This document shows positions 6,166-6,884 of a stretch of DNA of 6,884 nt, one piece after another. Both the position numbers and the translations under genes were made by a program. Under the pieces are notes generated by a model. It had not been told where the DNA came from. It saw nothing but the letters and a program-made list of their open reading frames with translations, and ran no database searches. Each line of letters begins with the position of its first letter. Position 1 is the first letter of the stretch. The DNA is from Acidobacteriota bacterium. Its GTDB lineage: Bacteria > Acidobacteriota > Vicinamibacteria > Marinacidobacterales > SMYC01. Location: NCBI GenBank assembly GCA_029263435.1, contig JAJCXL010000079.1, positions 1 through 6,884 on the forward strand, given 5' to 3'.

Positions 6166-6884
6166 GTGTTGTCGGAGCGATTTTGCTACGGGTGCAACGA
6201 GCGCTTCACGGCTCTCGGGTCCGATCCTGCTTGCCCTCGGTGCGGACAGACGTTGGGCTCGATGGATACGGCTCCGAGCCTCGAGCTCAAAGGGGGCAGT
6301 GCGGGAGACCCTCCAACGGGCCACGGGCCGGAGCGGCTCATCGGAACCCGCCTGGCCAACTATCGGGTGGAGTCGCTCGCCGGCAAAGGAGGGATGGCTC
6401 ACGTTTATCGAGCGTTTCATCTCGGGCTCGAGCGCCCCTGCGCGTTGAAGGTGATGAACCCGTCACTCGTCGATACCAGTCACGAGTTCTTGTCGATGTT
6501 CATCGCCGAGGCGCGCGCGGCGGCTTCATTGGTCCATCCGAACATCGTCACCGTGCACAACATCGGAGACGTCTCGGGAATGCACTTCATCGAGATGGAG
6601 CTCATCGAAGGAGAGTCCTCCGCGGGACTCGTCGACCGCAGCCACAACGACCCGGTGGCGGCCACGTCGCTGATGACGCAGGTCGCGGCCGGGCTGAGCG
6701 AGGCCCACGAGAAGGGCATCGTCCATCGAGATCTCAAACCTGGAAACGTTCTCGTGACCGAAGCGGGAGTGGCCAAGCTCGCGGACTTCGGACTCGCCAA
6801 ACGAGTCATCGGCTCCGATCTCGGCATCGTCGGGACGCCTCATTTCATGGCTCCGGAGCTCTTCGACGGTCGACCGGCGAGTCG
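6166..6884 (+). CDS. Zinc-ribbon Ser/Thr protein kinase (Hanks type), 3'-truncated by window edge
   Basis: The visible 239 residues are the N-terminal part of a bacterial Ser/Thr kinase; the frame runs off the window. Residues 7-26 form a zinc ribbon with two Cys pairs, C7-x2-C10 and C23-x2-C26. A low-complexity Gly/Pro linker follows to about 57. The kinase domain begins near 66: the Gly-rich loop GKGGMAHVY (73-81, third Gly replaced by Ala), ATP-binding K95 in ALKVM, helix-C E115, the catalytic loop HRDLKPGN (187-194), DFG (207-209) and GTPHFMAPE (223-231). All residues for catalysis are present and it is an RD-type kinase. The start is GTG 6166, chosen for AAGG 7 bases upstream and because it includes the zinc ribbon; TTG 6169 is a near-equal alternative. 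Such kinases often carry C-terminal TPR, sensor or membrane domains, which are outside the window. Confidence 0.9.
   Translation, partial: MLSERFCYGCNERFTALGSDPACPRCGQTLGSMDTAPSLELKGGSAGDPPTGHGPERLIGTRLANYRVESLAGKGGMAHVYRAFHLGLERPCALKVMNPSLVDTSHEFLSMFIAEARAAASLVHPNIVTVHNIGDVSGMHFIEMELIEGESSAGLVDRSHNDPVAATSLMTQVAAGLSEAHEKGIVHRDLKPGNVLVTEAGVAKLADFGLAKRVIGSDLGIVGTPHFMAPELFDGRPAS

Noticed and set aside
5920..6420. Minus-strand open frame of 166 codons across the thioesterase-kinase junction
   Set aside because: It overlaps two well-supported plus-strand genes and its product is Arg/Ser-rich with no recognisable feature.

Overview
The window looks like chromosomal DNA from a GC-rich, Gram-negative bacterium. 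GC is roughly 60% by eye, GTG starts are used, one gene has a lipobox and one a twin-arginine signal, and a Hanks-type Ser/Thr kinase with an N-terminal zinc ribbon is present. This mix fits Acidobacteriota or Myxococcota-like lineages best. That placement is inference; no marker gene (rRNA, ribosomal protein) is present to settle it. No tRNA, rRNA, CRISPR array, transposase, integrase or recognisable defence system is visible.

Layout. (1) Positions 1-2634, plus strand, form a tight three-gene run. It holds the 3' part of a peptidase S51 / type 1 glutamine amidotransferase-like gene, a two-domain Fes-like esterase (N-terminal carbohydrate-binding-like E-set domain plus alpha/beta hydrolase), and a second, single-domain alpha/beta hydrolase of the same broad esterase family. 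The first two overlap by 7 bases and the third starts 31 bases later, so they are probably one operon that begins upstream of the window. (2) Positions 2727-3644, plus, encode a single-pass membrane protein with a coiled coil, a Pro-rich linker and a beta-rich C-terminal domain; function unknown. (3) Positions 3645-4259, minus, encode a small lipoprotein that converges on gene 4 with directly abutting stop codons. (4) Positions 4389-5624, minus, encode a PLP enzyme of the SelA/DgaE-like family carrying a twin-arginine signal. (5) Positions 5700-6161, plus, encode a hotdog-fold acyl-CoA thioesterase, divergent from the PLP enzyme across a 75-base promoter region. (6) From position 6166 to the window end is the start of a zinc-ribbon Ser/Thr protein kinase, 4 bases behind the thioesterase.

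How the genes fit together. The hydrolase trio is the only group with strong operon evidence. It combines an amidohydrolase-like fold with two esterase folds and may act on a small conjugated or peptide-like substrate, but the substrate cannot be read from the sequence. The thioesterase and kinase look co-transcribed but need not share a pathway. The rest looks like ordinary single-gene units. The most unusual features are the exported SelA-like enzyme, the S51-like protein lacking the expected catalytic His, the paired esterases, and a perfect 9-bp hairpin inside the first esterase gene.
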